The position numbers and the translations under genes are program-made. Under the pieces are notes generated by a model, which worked only from the letters and a program-made list of their open reading frames with translations, had not been told where the DNA came from and searched no databases. 64,000 nucleotides of DNA from Oasisia sp. SBJ-2009. Its lineage: Eukaryota > Annelida > Polychaeta > Sabellida > Siboglinidae. This document shows, one piece after another, positions 26,901-38,900 of the stretch. The first letter of the stretch is position 1. The number at the start of each line of letters is the position of its first letter. The DNA lies in assembly GCA_964017155.1 (NCBI GenBank), contig OZ024858.1, forward strand, positions 24,033,823-24,097,822. The letters are read 5' to 3'.

Positions 26901-29900
26901 CTGTTTTCCGGACTGAGGCTGTCAGTTTGTTTATAAACTAATAACACAATGTTCTGTGACAGTCAAAGAGTTGGAATGCAAACTAATGATATGATGTGTG
27001 ACAGTGTAAACTAATGACAGTGTTGTGTGACAGTCAAAATGTTGGAGACTTGGAGTGTGAACTAATGGCAGTGTTGTGTGACAGTCAGAGTGTTGGAGTG
27101 TGAACCAATGACACAGTGTTGTGTGACAGTTAAAGTGTTGGAGTGTGAACCAATGACACAGTGTTGTGTGACAGTTAAAGTGTTGGAGTGTGAACTAATG
27201 ACACAGTGTTGTGTGACAGTCAAAGTGTTGGAGTGTGAACTAATGACACAGTGTTCTGTGATAGTCAAAGTGTTGGAGTGTGAACTAATGACACAGTGTT
27301 GTGTGACAGTCAAGGTGTTGGAGTGTGAACTAATGACACAGTGTTCTGTGATAGTCAAAGTGTTGGAGTGTGAACTAATGACACAGTGTTGTGTGACAGT
27401 CAAAGTGTTGGAGTGTGAACTAATGACAGTGTTTTGTGACAGTCAAAGTGTTGGAGTGTGAACTAATGACACAGTGTTGTGTGACAGTCAAAGTGTTGGA
27501 GTGTGAACTAATGGCACAGTGTTGTGTGACAGTCAAAGTGTTGGAGTGTGAAATAATGACACAGTGTTGTGTGACAGTCAAAGTGTTGGAGTATGAACTA
27601 ATGACAGTGTTGTGTGACAGTCAAAGTGTTGGACTGTGAACTAATGACACAGTGTTGTGTGACAGTCAAAGTGTTGGGGTGTGAAATAATGACACAGTGT
27701 TGTGTGACAGTCAAAGTGTTGGAGTATGAACTAATGACAGTGTTGTGTGACAGTCAAAGTGTTGGACTGTGAAATAATGACACAGTGTTGTGTGACAGTC
27801 AGAGTGTTGGAGTGTGAACTAATGACACAGTGTTGTGTGACAGTCAAAGTGTTGGAGTGTGAACTAATGACAGTGTTTTGTGACAGTCAAAGTGTTGGAG
27901 TGTGAACTAATGACAGTGTTGTGTGACAGTCAAAGTGTTGGAGTGTGAACTAATGACAGTGTTGTGTGACAGTCAAAGTGTTGGAGTGTGAACTAATGAC
28001 AGTGTTGTGTGACAGTCAAAGTGTTGGAGTGTGAACTAATGACACAGTGTTGTGTGACAGTCAAAGTGTTGGAGTGTGAACTAATGACAGTGTTGTGTGA
28101 CAGTCAAAGTGTTGGAGTGTGAACTAATGACAGTGTTGTGTGACAGTCAAAGTGTTGGAGTGTGAACTAATGACAGTGTTGTGTGACAGTCAAAGTGTTG
28201 GAGTGTGAACTAATGACACAGTGTTGTGTGACAGTCAAAGTGTTGGAGTGTGAACTAATGACAGTGTTGTGTGACAGTCAAAGTGTTGGAGTGTGAACTA
28301 ATGACACAGTGTTGTGTGACAGTCAAAGTGTTGGAGTGTGAACTAATGACAGTGTTGTGTGACAGTCAAAGTGTTGGAGTGTGAACTAATGACACAGTGT
28401 TGTGTGACAGTCAAAGTGTTGGAGTGTGAACTAATGACACAGTGTTGTGTGACAGTCAAAGTGTTGGAGTGTGAACTAATGACACAGTGTTGTGTGACAG
28501 TCAAAGTGTTGGAGTGTGAACTAATGACAGTGTTGTGTGACAGTCAAAGTGTTGGAGTGTGAACTAATGACAGTGTTGTGTGACAGTCAAAGTGTTGGAG
28601 TGTGAACTAATGACAGTGTTGTGTGACAGTCAAAGTGTTGGAGTGTGAACTAATGACACAGTGTTGTGTGACAGTCAAAGTGTTGGAGTGTGAACTAATG
28701 ACACAGTGTTGTGTGACAGTCAAAGTGTTGGAGTGTGAACTAATGACACAGTGTTGTGTGACAGTCAAAGTGTTGGAGTGTGAACTAATGACACAGTGTT
28801 GTGTGACAGTCAAAGTGTTGGAGTGTGAACTAATGACAGTGTTGTGTGACAGTCAAAGTGTTGGAGTGTGAACTAATGACAGTGTTGTGTGACAGTCAAA
28901 GTGTTGGAGTGTGAACTAATGACAGTGTTGTGTGACAGTCAAAGTGTTGGAGTGTGAACTAATGACAGTGTTGTGTGACAGTCAAAGTGTTGGAGTGTGA
29001 ACTAATGACAGTGTTGTGTGACAGTCAAAGTGTTGGAGTGTGAACTAATGACAGTGTTGTGTGACAGTCAAGGTGTTGGAGTGTGAACTAATGACAGTGT
29101 TGTGTGACAGTCAAGGTGTTGGAGTGTGAACTAATGACAGTGTTGTGTGACAGTCAAGGTGTTGGAGTGTGAACTAATGACAGTGTTGTGTGACAGTCAA
29201 GGTGTTGGAGTGTGAACTAATGACAGTGTTGTGTGACAGTCAAAGTGTTGGAGTGTGAACTAATGACAGTGTTGTGTGACAGTCAAGGTGTTGGAGAAGG
29301 CTCACATCATCCGGGAGAAGAAGGAGAAGTATGTTAAGCGGGAGAAGGAAGTGCTCCAGAAGATCAACCACCCCTTCTTCATCAAGCTCTTCTTCACTTT
29401 CCAGGACAAGAGTCGACTCTGTATCCTTTTTCACTCACACAGTCACGCTAATATCATTAAAGAAATGATATACCGGTACTGTAGTTGAAGAGGTAAGCTA
29501 ATATTCAGGCCATTGTTGCCTGAGGATTACTACTGAATGTTTACTATTACTTACACTATGTTACATAAAATAAATGACCATTTCTACACAATTCTAGTTA
29601 CGTTCAGGTCATTGTTACCCAGTCCTGAATGTGACCAGTATATTTTGAAAGTTCCCTAAAGATTGCAGAGCGTTACATTGGATGTGGCACTGTGTCGCAT
29701 AATATAAATGTTTTTATAAACAATGTCTATAAAGTTACCAATTAGTATCGTTCTCATCGTGGAGTTCCTTATCGCCGCCCAGACTTTGGCCTCAGCTATG
29801 CACCTAGAGGGGAGCTGTTGTACTACATCCACAAGCTCGACTGCTTCGACGAGAAATGTACACGCTTCTACACGGCCGAGACAGTCGTTGCGCTAGAATA

Positions 29901-32900
29901 CTTACACAGTATAGGAATCATTCATAGGTGAGTAACTGTCACTTGATCAGGTTGTAGTCTCATGTTTGTACATCATACGTTTGCTAGGCAAACACGTCTA
30001 GCAAACGCATCTACCAGTTGAGCCACAGTAACAATCAGGATTCTACTCCCAGATTTAAAACGTAATGTTAAATATGCAATTCTTCCTTCACACATCGGTA
30101 TACTAATGATTATTTGTTATAGTTTATATACAACGTTTATTTCTTGCATTAAATACATACTATCTGTTTGTAATGTATTTATCCTGAAATGGACCATGGC
30201 ATGGCGGCTGCAATCAGTAGAATAATAACTTTGAAAATGAATCGGAATATGGCACAATAATTCATTTTGATACTCGTTTTGACACAAACATTGTCCTTGT
30301 AAACAAGCTCTGATGCCAGTATGTGTCTTGTCTGACGTCACAACTGAGCATATAGAAAGCGCGGCAAAAATATTCATATTCAAAAAAGTCCACTGGCATT
30401 GCATGAAGTGTTGAATTTCTAATTTGTTTATGTTTTTATAAATTTTTTGCTTGGTGGGTTTGGAAATATATAAAAGCAGGTAATATAATATGAATTCAAG
30501 CATTAGGTGATGTTATTCTCTTTAATGTTACTGAATACGCAGCAATATATATTTGGAATATATAACATGGACACTGAAAGACAGGAAGTCTGGAATTAAC
30601 TACTGCTCTAGTCATGAAATTTGGCATCCTCTGTCGCCATAATGTTGTGTCTTACACCTGTTTTGTTTTCAAGCTCATTTTGCTGCCTTGCAAGCTGTCT
30701 TGTCTCCAGCGATAAAACAGTAGCTTGTCCATATTAAGGTGTCAGTTAGTGTTGGTTAATTCACTTCGCTAACTGCAGCATGTGTTTTATATGGCTGAAG
30801 TTATACCCACAATGCAACTCTGACTGTGTAGTGTAATGATGTCTTCTGTTATTTGAAGGGATCTGAAACCAGAAAACATCCTACTTAGTGAAGATATGCA
30901 CATTCAGATCACGGACTTTGGATCAGCAAAGATAGTCGACCAAGCAGAAGACGGTAGGACTGTCTCGGTGGCAGATAATGGCTGATTATCACCTCTTGAT
31001 CACTCCATTAAGCCGACTAACTAATGCAGTGCAGTGTGCTTAACAACAATATTTGCAGGACTGAACAAGATCACAAAGTTAAGTTCTCTGTACCGTTATG
31101 TATTTCAACTGACAGATTGATTGTTCAAGTTATCAAACTTTACAGATTTGAGCTGTACTAACAGCGTATACCTACTGTAGTTTGTATATCTTAACAATGA
31201 TGTAACATGTGCCACATTACATAATTCTATTTTGTAGCAATAAAATGTTATGTAATTTTATTACATAGCAGTAGAATCACATACTTTGTAAATAACAGCA
31301 TTACTACCGTTATTACAAACAACACGTTGGGATTACAGAGAAGTCGGGGGAGCCCCACGACCGACAACGACGGAGATCGTTTGTAGGAACAGCTCAGTAC
31401 GTGTCCCCCGAGATACTGACCAGTAAGAGGGCATACTTCAGGTACGTAGCACGAGACGGCGTGGATGCCCACCTACCCAGCAACCTCAGATCGTTGGTTT
31501 CCTTACAACGTGTTATCTCTATGTCTGCTCAACATTGGCAAACATGCTTCCTCTGCAGGTGCACCCAACAGCTGGAATCAACTCCCTGTCATTGTAAAAA
31601 TTTGTGAAGCTATAGCCACCTTTAAAAAAAAATCAAGACTTATTTGTTTAAAATTGAATTCCCACCCTAAACATTTGGCGGTCCATTGTTGTGCCTAAAA
31701 AGGATTGTGTACAGCGGTCTGTGCTCATAATCTTGATGATACAGATGTTCACGAGTGTGTACCATCAACTGTCGTGGGTCTGGTATCATGTTCGCTGTTA
31801 CAACTGTGGTTTAATTCTTAGCCAGTAGATGGATATGACAGGGGTAGTGATTATGTGAAGTCTTTATTCTGAAGAATAAACTGCAAATGAAGTTTTCAGT
31901 AGTTTAATGGTATTAAATAGCACAGCGGAAGTAGCTGAATTTATCAAATTTGGACATTGCATGATTTCTTGTAACTGTTCGTGTGAATTGTTTGTGGTTT
32001 GAAGGGTTCCGCAGAAATAAACTGAACATTTCAACAATGGTCTTAAGTACAATATTTGTTTGTTTCAGTTCTGACTTGTGGGCGTTAGGCTGCATTGTGT
32101 ACCAACTGCTGGCAGGGCAATTACCCTTTTGGGGAGGGTGAGTACCTCGTAGTGCCAAGTACACGGACTGACCGCAAGTACAAATATTGCATTAGACTGG
32201 TCAATAAAGTGTACAAAACGCTGTACTAAGATATGATATCTGTACACAAGTGTATGTGTTAGGGTGCATGTGTCACTGTAAATGATTGAATGGATTGTAT
32301 AGTGACAGTTGTTATGAGTTACAAACTCTTGGAGCGCAGTGGCTCAGGGGTAGAGCTTCGGACTCTCGATTAAGAGAACCCGGGTTCAAATCCTGTGCTG
32401 GGGTGTTAAAATCAAGTTTTTTAACTCTACATTGCTCCAGTTCACTCAGCTGTATAAATGAGTACTTAGCTATAGGCAGTGGTGGATACGTATACGAGCA
32501 GCCTTCGCGCATTAATTGTAGCATATGGTTGGATGCTTCCCAGAGAAGTTGAAACGGTGTCTAATTAAACAGGTCTGCCGCGGAAGTAAAGTGTAAAGCG
32601 CTTTGAGCAGTCCTGAGGACCGGATACTGCACTCTATAAGAACTTACATTTACCTTTTTAACAAGCATCATATAAATGGGTAACATGCACGCACACACGC
32701 ACGCACGCACATTTCATGATTTGACTTGTGTTACACATGAATAACAGTGCATGTTTTGTTGGTATTTCAGGCATGAATATCAGATCTTTCAGAAGATCAC
32801 CAAGTTAGAATACGAATTCCCAGAGGGCTTCAGTAAAGTAGCAAAAGATCTTGTGGAGAAGTTGCTGGTAAGTTTGCTTAGCATAGCTTTATGTAGAGAC

Positions 32901-35900
32901 CTGTCCACCCGTCATTTGGACGGGTAAAAACGAATATGGATGGGTAGAAATATGTGTGGACTGGTAAAAAAATGAAGGAGCAAAAAAAACATAAATATTG
33001 TTAGTTATGCCTTGAAAGTGAGTCTAAATGCCTTGAAAGTGAGTGTAAATGGTGTCATGTGTGTTTGTAGCCCATTTCAGGTCATCAGGCACATTTGAAA
33101 GTTTGTACACTAGCTTAACAGTTAACATCCATGTGTCCACCAAAACATGTGTGACTGGCAAAATTGTTATCCTGCATAAAGCCCTGATGCTTAGTATAAC
33201 AAATATAGTAATGATAAAATTAATAGCAACGTTTATTTCTCTGTGGCAGCCATTGTGGTTGAAAAATACAATAAGAATATTACAACTGATAAATTAATTC
33301 ATACTAGTAAAAGGATATATGAAAATTTTAACTACATATAATTATATGAAATTTTAACTAATTTGAATAGCGGGTAAAAATATAAAACAATAAAATTAAG
33401 TAGGATAATAAAACAAATTGGTTTATAATATGAATGTGTAAAAAAGAGTAATTAAAGTGTCAGATAAAAAATGGTTAAACATTTAGCAAAGTAGATTATT
33501 AAAAATATAAATGGAATAAGTGAAATTATAGCTAATCAAAATAATAAAAAGGTAAATAATACAGTAAAATAAAAGTAAAATTGATAAATAGCTAAAATGA
33601 TTTATTTTCAGTTGCAAGTAATATTAATATGTGATGAGGAATGTCCGGTTACTACCAATTATACAGTCCATAATTTGTGGAATGAGTTCTTAAAGCATCC
33701 AGTCCTATACCAAAGAACACTGTACACATGCGTTTTAGATTGCATAGTGTAGTTTCCTAGGGGAAGGCAGGAGATGGTGCAGTTTGGATCGATTGTTGGA
33801 TGCTCGTCAACTGAACAGAATATGTTAATTATGACATGTCACAGTGGTTCAGCTTATGATATACGTATGCAGGTTTTTTTGTGAAATTATAGATGGTTTA
33901 GTTAACCTATCAAAAAAAACTCCCATTTTGTGATGATTCACGTAAATAGTTGTTTGTGAAATTACAGATGGTTTAATTAACTTATCCAAAAAACACCCAT
34001 TTTGTGATGATTTGCATAAATAAAGTGTTTCTGTTTCCATTCGTATGCCACTCAGTCGTATGCCACTCAGTCGTATGCCACTCAGTCGTATGCCACTCAG
34101 TCTGAAACGACACGTAAAAACACTTTTTTTAAATAATGCAAAATTGCATTAATCGAACTGTTTGAAATTTCTTATTTCCAAAAGTGAAAAAAACTAAAAA
34201 TCCGACTTTGAACCCTGTGAATATAATTTGGGTTGTTGTGCATTTTGTGAAATGTGTGGGCGTGAAGCCAGTCTGTCACAGTGTGGGCGTGATGTCAGTC
34301 TGTCACAGTGTGGGCGTGATGTCAGTCTGTCACAGTGTGGGCGTGATGTCAGTCTGTCACAGTGTGGGCGTGATGTCAGTCTGTCACAGTGTGGGCGTGA
34401 TGTCAGTCTGTCACAGTGTGGGTATGATGTCAATCTGTCACAGTGTGGGCGTGATGTCAGTCTGTCACAGTGTGGGCGTGATGTCAGTCTGTCACAGTGT
34501 GGGCGTGATGTCAGTCTGTCACAGTGTGGGCGTGATGTCAGTCTGTCACAGTGTGGGCGTGATGTCAGTCTGTCACAGTGTGGGCATGATGTCAGTCTGT
34601 CACAGTGTGGGCGTGATGTCAGTCTGTCACAGTGTGGGCGTGATGTCAGTCTGTCACAGTGTGGGCGTGATGTCAGTCTGTCACAGTGTGGGCGTGATGT
34701 CAGTCTGTCACAGTGTGGGCGTGATGTCAGTCTGTCACAGTGTGGGCGTGATGTCAGTCTGTCACAGTGTGGGCGTGATGTGATGTCAGTCTGTCACAGT
34801 GTGGGCGTGATGTCAGTCTGTCACAGTGTGGGCGTGATGTGATGTCAGTCTGTCACAGTGTGGGCGTGATGTCAGTCTGTCACAGTGTGGGCGTGATGTG
34901 ATGTCAGTCTGTCACGGTGTGGGCGTGATGTCAGTCTGTCACAGTGTGGGTGTGATGTCAGTCGGTCACGGTGTGGGCGTGATGTCAGTCTGTCACGGTG
35001 TGGGCGTGATGTCAGTCTGTCACGGTGTGGGCGTGATGTCAGTCTGTCACAGTGTGGGCGTGATGTCAGTCTGTCACAGTGTGGGTGTGATGTCAGTCTG
35101 TCACAGTGTGGGCGTGATGTCAGTCTGTCACAGTGTGGGCGTGATGTCAGTCTGTCACAGTGTGGGCGTGATGTCAGTCTGTCACAGTGTGGGCGTGATG
35201 TGATGTCAGTCTGTCACAGTGTGGGCGTGATGTGATGTCAGTCTGTCACAGTGTGGGCGTGATGTGATGTCAGTCTGTCACAGTGTGGGCATGATGTGAT
35301 GTCAGTCTGTCACAGTGTGGGCGTGATGTCAGTCTGTCACAGTGTGGGCGTGATGTGATGTCAGTCTGTCACAGTGTGGGCGTGATGTCAGTCTGTCACA
35401 GTGTGGGCGTGATGTGATGTCAGTCTGTCACGGTGTGGGCGTGATGTCAGTCTGTCACAGTGTGGGTGTGATGTCAGTCTGTCACAGTGTGGGTGTGATG
35501 TCAGTCTGTCACGGTGTGGGCGTGATGTCAGTCTGTCACGGTGTGGGCGTGATGTCAGTCTGTCACAGTGTGGGTGTGATGTCAGTCTGTCACAGTGTGG
35601 GTGTGATGTCAGTCTGTCACAGTGTGGGTGTGATGTCAGTCTGTCACAGTGTGTGTGTGATGTCAGTCTGTCACAGTGTGGGCGTGATGTCAGTCTGTCA
35701 CAGTGTGGGCGTGATGTCAGTCTGTCACGGTGTGGGCGTGATGTGATGTCAGTCTGTCACGGGTCATCAGTGAAGCTCTTCCCCAGGTGCTGGACCCAAC
35801 GAAGAGGCTGGGTTGTAAGGAGATGAAGGGGTACGGCCCCCTCAAGGCCCACTCCTTCTTTGGGGACACGGCCTGGGAGCGACTGCATGAGACGGAGCCC

Positions 35901-38900
35901 CCTGAGCTGCTGCCCTACCTGCCCGCCAAGGGCAGTGATGCCGAGAACCTGTGGAGTGACTTCAAGGTGGGTGGAACGGTGGGTGGGTGCGTGGGCGGGT
36001 TGGTGGACGGACGGACGGACGGACGGACGGACGGACGGACGGACGGACGGACGGACGGACGGACGGACGGACGGACGGACGGACGGATGGACTCCCCCCT
36101 CTGTAACACTGAGGACATTATCTCCGTGACTGACAGGCAAAATTATCCCACTGGTTCATCCTAATGTTGACCATTTTCGGTAAACAAGATAATTGTTTAG
36201 GAGCTAATTAAATGTCAAAGAGCAAATGTATGAGTTACATTAAGTTAGAGAGGAAAATTGAGAATGAAACACATTTTAAAGAACAAAATTGGGCTTATGA
36301 ACACATAAGGATGTTAGTGTTTCTGAAGATGGTCCCTTAAGTTATGTGGATGGACACCTTTAGTGTACTAATTATCACATGGCTGAATCCTTTCCTGGTA
36401 GTTGGAAGTATGTCCGAATTACAAGGTCTGCATGGAATACTATTGTGCTGCTGGATGATGTGCATTGATTAGCACATGGCTGAATGCTTTCCTGGTAGTT
36501 GGAAGAGTATGTCCAAATTAAAGGATCTGTATGGAATACTATTATGCTGATGGATGATGTGCATTGATTATCATGTGGCTGAAAGCTTTCCTGGTAGTTG
36601 GATGTATGTCGGAATTAAAAGATCTGCATGGAATACTATTATGCTGCAGGGTGATAACAATTGTTTTCCGTATGGATAAGACTAGCATTAACAGGGCTGC
36701 ATTAGCATGTCTTAAAATACACAACTAATGAATTAGTAACATGTTATGTATGTGATGTGGGTTGGCAGCCGGGACTGGACGACCAGGTGCTGAGAAAACT
36801 CATTGAGGTGGACTTTGGGAAGGAGTCAGACCCTAAGCAACCGGACACACAACAAAGGTCACTCTGGTAGGAGTCACTTAGATTTGTCGGTCAACTTTAT
36901 AAAGAATATGTGGATTCATGTAATTGTCAATAAACGTGGTTCGACTAACATATCAAGGAGTCCTGTTTTGTCAGCAGTTGGGTTTTGTCGTGTCGTGTCG
37001 TGTCGTGTCGTGTCGTGTCGTGTCGTGTCGTGTCGTGTCGTGTCGTGACTTGACTTGACTTGACTTGACTTGACTTTTTTTACCAAAAGATGTTATCATA
37101 CATTTTTTGTTTGGAAATAGTTCATAAGTTGTTAGTTAATTTAGTTTCGCGTAAAATAAATCTCTTATATACTGCTGTTTCTCTTGCCAGTAGAATGTCT
37201 CACTAGAAACCAGAATTGAAAAACATTCTTTAGGTTCAGCCTGTCTCTCTGACTTCTATGTCGAATGTTCTGCTAACGTTGCAGGCTGACGAATGAGGAA
37301 CAACGGAGGAAGTTAGAAAGCCAGAGGAGAGAAAACGATTACCACAGATTTGTGGACGGCCACCTGGTGCTGAAGCAAGGACTCGTGGACAAACGGAAGG
37401 TGAGACGTCGGTCAGAACTTACTTGTTCTAATTTGTCTTGTCTGGACAGAACATGGAGGTGTAATTATAAGTTTAAAATGTTGAATATCTTCATTACATC
37501 AGTATTTATTTATTTATATATGTAGAAATTAATTGATATTCATTTATATGTTGTTTTGTAAATATGGAAACATGATTACATTTTTTAGTAATGTAAACAG
37601 CTTTAAACATTTGCTATTTAGGTCTTTTAAAAAACAGGTTTAGTCACATGTTCCTTCATTCAATAGTGTGAATATTGAGAATAGGTTTAAAAGGAATGAC
37701 TGACTCTGTTGAGTTGGTGCAATCATACATAAAGGCTTTGTGTTGATTGTGCAGATTCCTTACTATGCATTTATGGAAATGTTTCTAACAAATCCACCAT
37801 GGACAGCTTAGTCAAACGTATGACTGTATAATAGCTTCATGCCGGAAATTGACACAGATTATGCAACATAATCTTCAAAAGTCAACAGGGAAATCCATTT
37901 GTGCACACTATGGAAAGTGGCACAAAAATCTGGCACATGTGAAATTCAAATACGTTGTGGCTGGACTGACACACTTTCTTGCTGCAGGGTCTGTTTGCCA
38001 GACGGCGCATGTTCCTGCTCACAGAAGGACCTCACCTCTACTACGTGGACCCGTCAGCAATGGTCCTTAAGGGCGAGATCCCGTGGTAGGTTAAAAGCGG
38101 GTTTAAAAAATTCATATTTTATAAAATGTTCTTAAAACGTCTTGTGACTGTGACACTTGTGGTGAATATCCTTTGTTGTTCACTATTCCCACGATGTAGA
38201 TAGCAAAAGTCCTGTGACAAGTTACTCGGAGCAGACATTCCTTCTTGTTGGTCTCGTAAAGGACTTGGTTGTCACTACACATGATTGGTTATTTCATCTG
38301 AAATTCTATTGTGATGTACAAAATATAGCGGTATGGAGAGAATGACAGTCTTTGCCATGAAATGTTATGTAGCAATACACAACGCTTTTGAGAGATGCTG
38401 GATGAGCACTGCTGTGAAGTGTTCACTTGTGATGATGTCTGCCGGGGTGGATTTTGATCAAATCAATTTGATTCCAAAGTACTGATTCATCTGTTTGAGA
38501 CAGTATTTTTCCAGTAATTCCAACTCCATCTCGACAATGTTTAACACATATTAAAAATTACTGATTCTCACGCTAGCTTGTTGACACGGTTGGCAAATGT
38601 TTTTGATTCCAGAGACAAACATTTACACTACAACTTCTCACAATACTTCTTACTGCTTCAGGTCAAAGGAACTAAGAACAGAGGTGAAGAATTTCAAGAT
38701 CTTCTTTGTGCACACGGTGGGTGGCAGCAGCTTTGTATATGAACCATTCCATGTAAACATTACACTCCAGTCAAAACATATCCTTTATGCCAGATAGGAG
38801 CTATCAGAAATGCAGAATGCTATATTGTTTCTAATCAAACCTTTGGTAATAATAACAATAGTGACTTCTTTTGCGCCAATATCCTCGAAGATCAAGCTCA

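Noticed and set aside
27078..28871. [14 protein letters not shown] repeat proteins
   Set aside because: They come from the 45-bp units of the intron 4 minisatellite and break whenever a 43-bp unit occurs. VKVLE is exon 5 sequence copied into the array.
29783..31441. PDPK1 as a processed pseudogene or second kinase gene
   Set aside because: All exons are separated by GT-AG introns, all phases fit, and catalytic and PH residues are intact. It reads as one working gene.
34184..35746. Repetitive proteins of 100-204 codons (SVCHSVGVM or SQCGRDVSL repeats)
   Set aside because: They are produced by a 27-bp intronic minisatellite whose period is a multiple of three, and several overlapping frames are equally open.
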